5,880 nucleotides of DNA from Acidimicrobiales bacterium (lineage in GTDB: Bacteria > Actinomycetota > Acidimicrobiia > Acidimicrobiales > Poriferisodalaceae): positions 1-5,880 of the forward strand of contig JASMKJ010000027.1 in the NCBI GenBank assembly GCA_030749275.1. The letters are read 5' to 3'. Positions 5,321-5,880 of the stretch are shown piece after piece. The number at the start of each line of letters is the position of its first letter. The stretch's first letter is position 1. The notes below the pieces were generated by a model, which saw only the letters and a list, made by a program, of their open reading frames with translations, searched no databases and was not told the origin of the DNA. A program made the translations under genes and the position numbers.

Positions 5321-5880
5321 TCAGTACTCGGGGAAGTGCTCGGGTTCTGTTTCGCCCCAGAACCAACCCGGAAGCTCTGACATGACGTTGTCTCTCGTGA
5401 TTGGGATAAGGGATACGAGTCGATCACTCTGGGGCGTCCCACCTTCCATATGGGTCTTAACGGTCTGCGCCACCAGTGCGCCGATTCCCATCGGGTTGTT
5501 GAAGATGCTCGCGTACTCCTCACCCCGCGCAATCGAATTCGCTTCCTGTCCAAGAGAATCGAACCCTACGACCTCAGTCGGGTTGTGTAATGCCCCGGAA
5601 GTCTTCAGACCCTCTACCGCGCCGAGACCCATGTCGCCCGCTACCGGGAACACGACGTTCAGATCAGGATGTGCCTGAACGATTGTCTCAACTGCTTCAA
5701 GACATTCCTGCCTGGACCAGTTTGCAATCGGTTCAGCGACAAGTTCCACTCCAGAGTGCTGTTCGAGCACGGACTTGATTCCGTTGACGCGGTGGTCGCT
5801 AAAGGCCCCCGGCGCACCCTGGCAGATCGCCACCTTGAGCTGGTCACCGAATTCGTCGATGGCAAACTGGGCCTGCATGG
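5321..5880 (-). CDS. RbsB-like periplasmic sugar-binding protein, C-terminal part (5' end beyond window)
   Basis: The gene runs leftward to a TGA at 5323-5321 and continues past the right edge, so the signal peptide and N-terminal lobe are not seen. About 186 residues remain. Numbering from the internal Met at 5878, the segment SDHRVNGIKS (27-36) opens a helix, GDMGLGAVEGL (81-91) matches the RbsB-family DEMALGAL helix, VVGFDS (103-108) keeps the ligand-binding Asp (Asp107), and FNNPMGIG (126-133) is the hinge-side ligand loop. Compared from memory with E. coli ribose-binding protein, the positions of Arg141, Asn190 and Gln235 appear as Asp28, Ala80 and Asn127, so ribose is an unlikely ligand. 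The C-terminus, with several Trp/Phe and Glu (PGWFWGETEPEHF), is unusual. The product would be exported and deliver its ligand to a CUT2 importer, most simply the convergent one in this window, though another set of importer genes could lie to the right. The Met at 5878 is internal, not the start. Confidence 0.9.
   Translation of the reverse strand, partial: MQAQFAIDEFGDQLKVAICQGAPGAFSDHRVNGIKSVLEQHSGVELVAEPIANWSRQECLEAVETIVQAHPDLNVVFPVAGDMGLGAVEGLKTSGALHNPTEVVGFDSLGQEANSIARGEEYASIFNNPMGIGALVAQTVKTHMEGGTPQSDRLVSLIPITRDNVMSELPGWFWGETEPEHFPEY

Noticed and set aside
5175..5678. 167-residue + strand frame across the gap and binding-protein gene
   Set aside because: Ser/Pro/Arg-rich translation that lies mostly antisense to the clear RbsB-like gene.
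1..5880. CRISPR arrays, insertion sequences or integration sites
   Set aside because: No regularly spaced repeats, transposase-like frames or terminal inverted repeats were seen.

Overview
The window looks like a piece of a moderately GC-rich bacterial chromosome. It uses GTG as well as ATG starts, has purine-rich ribosome binding sites, and packs its genes closely. This would fit an actinobacterium, but lineage cannot be fixed from the sequence alone; that is an inference. No RNA genes, insertion sequences, CRISPR arrays or phage genes were seen.

The left two thirds (about 178-3717, + strand) is a compact three-gene operon for a CUT2-type (ribose/galactose/xylose/autoinducer-2 type) ABC importer. 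It holds a double-domain ATPase of the RbsA/MglA family and two different RbsC-family permeases that would pair as a heterodimer. The permease genes sit 10 bp after the ATPase gene (GTG start preferred) and in a 4-bp ATGA overlap. Upstream (55-177) is a possible promoter and a cluster of short dyads. The extreme left edge may hold the first codons of a divergent gene.

The right third (3856-5880, - strand) points toward the importer operon. From right to left it holds the C-terminal part of an RbsB-like sugar-binding protein (cut by the window edge), a 264-bp gap with a very strong hairpin, a small dimeric alpha/beta-barrel-type protein of unknown function, and an acetoacetate-decarboxylase-like enzyme. 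The two operons converge on a 138-bp spacer (3718-3855) with only weak hairpins.

The simplest joint reading is that the binding protein captures a sugar or related small polar compound and the + strand ATPase and permeases import it. The two small enzymes between them would then act on the compound or a product of it. The split, convergent layout makes the pairing of binding protein and membrane complex an inference. The substrate is unknown: the binding-protein residues that can be aligned to ribose-binding protein mostly differ, so ribose is unlikely. The most interesting points are the decarboxylase homologue, which keeps the Schiff-base lysine pair but appears to lack two other active-site residues, and its unusual pairing with a sugar importer.
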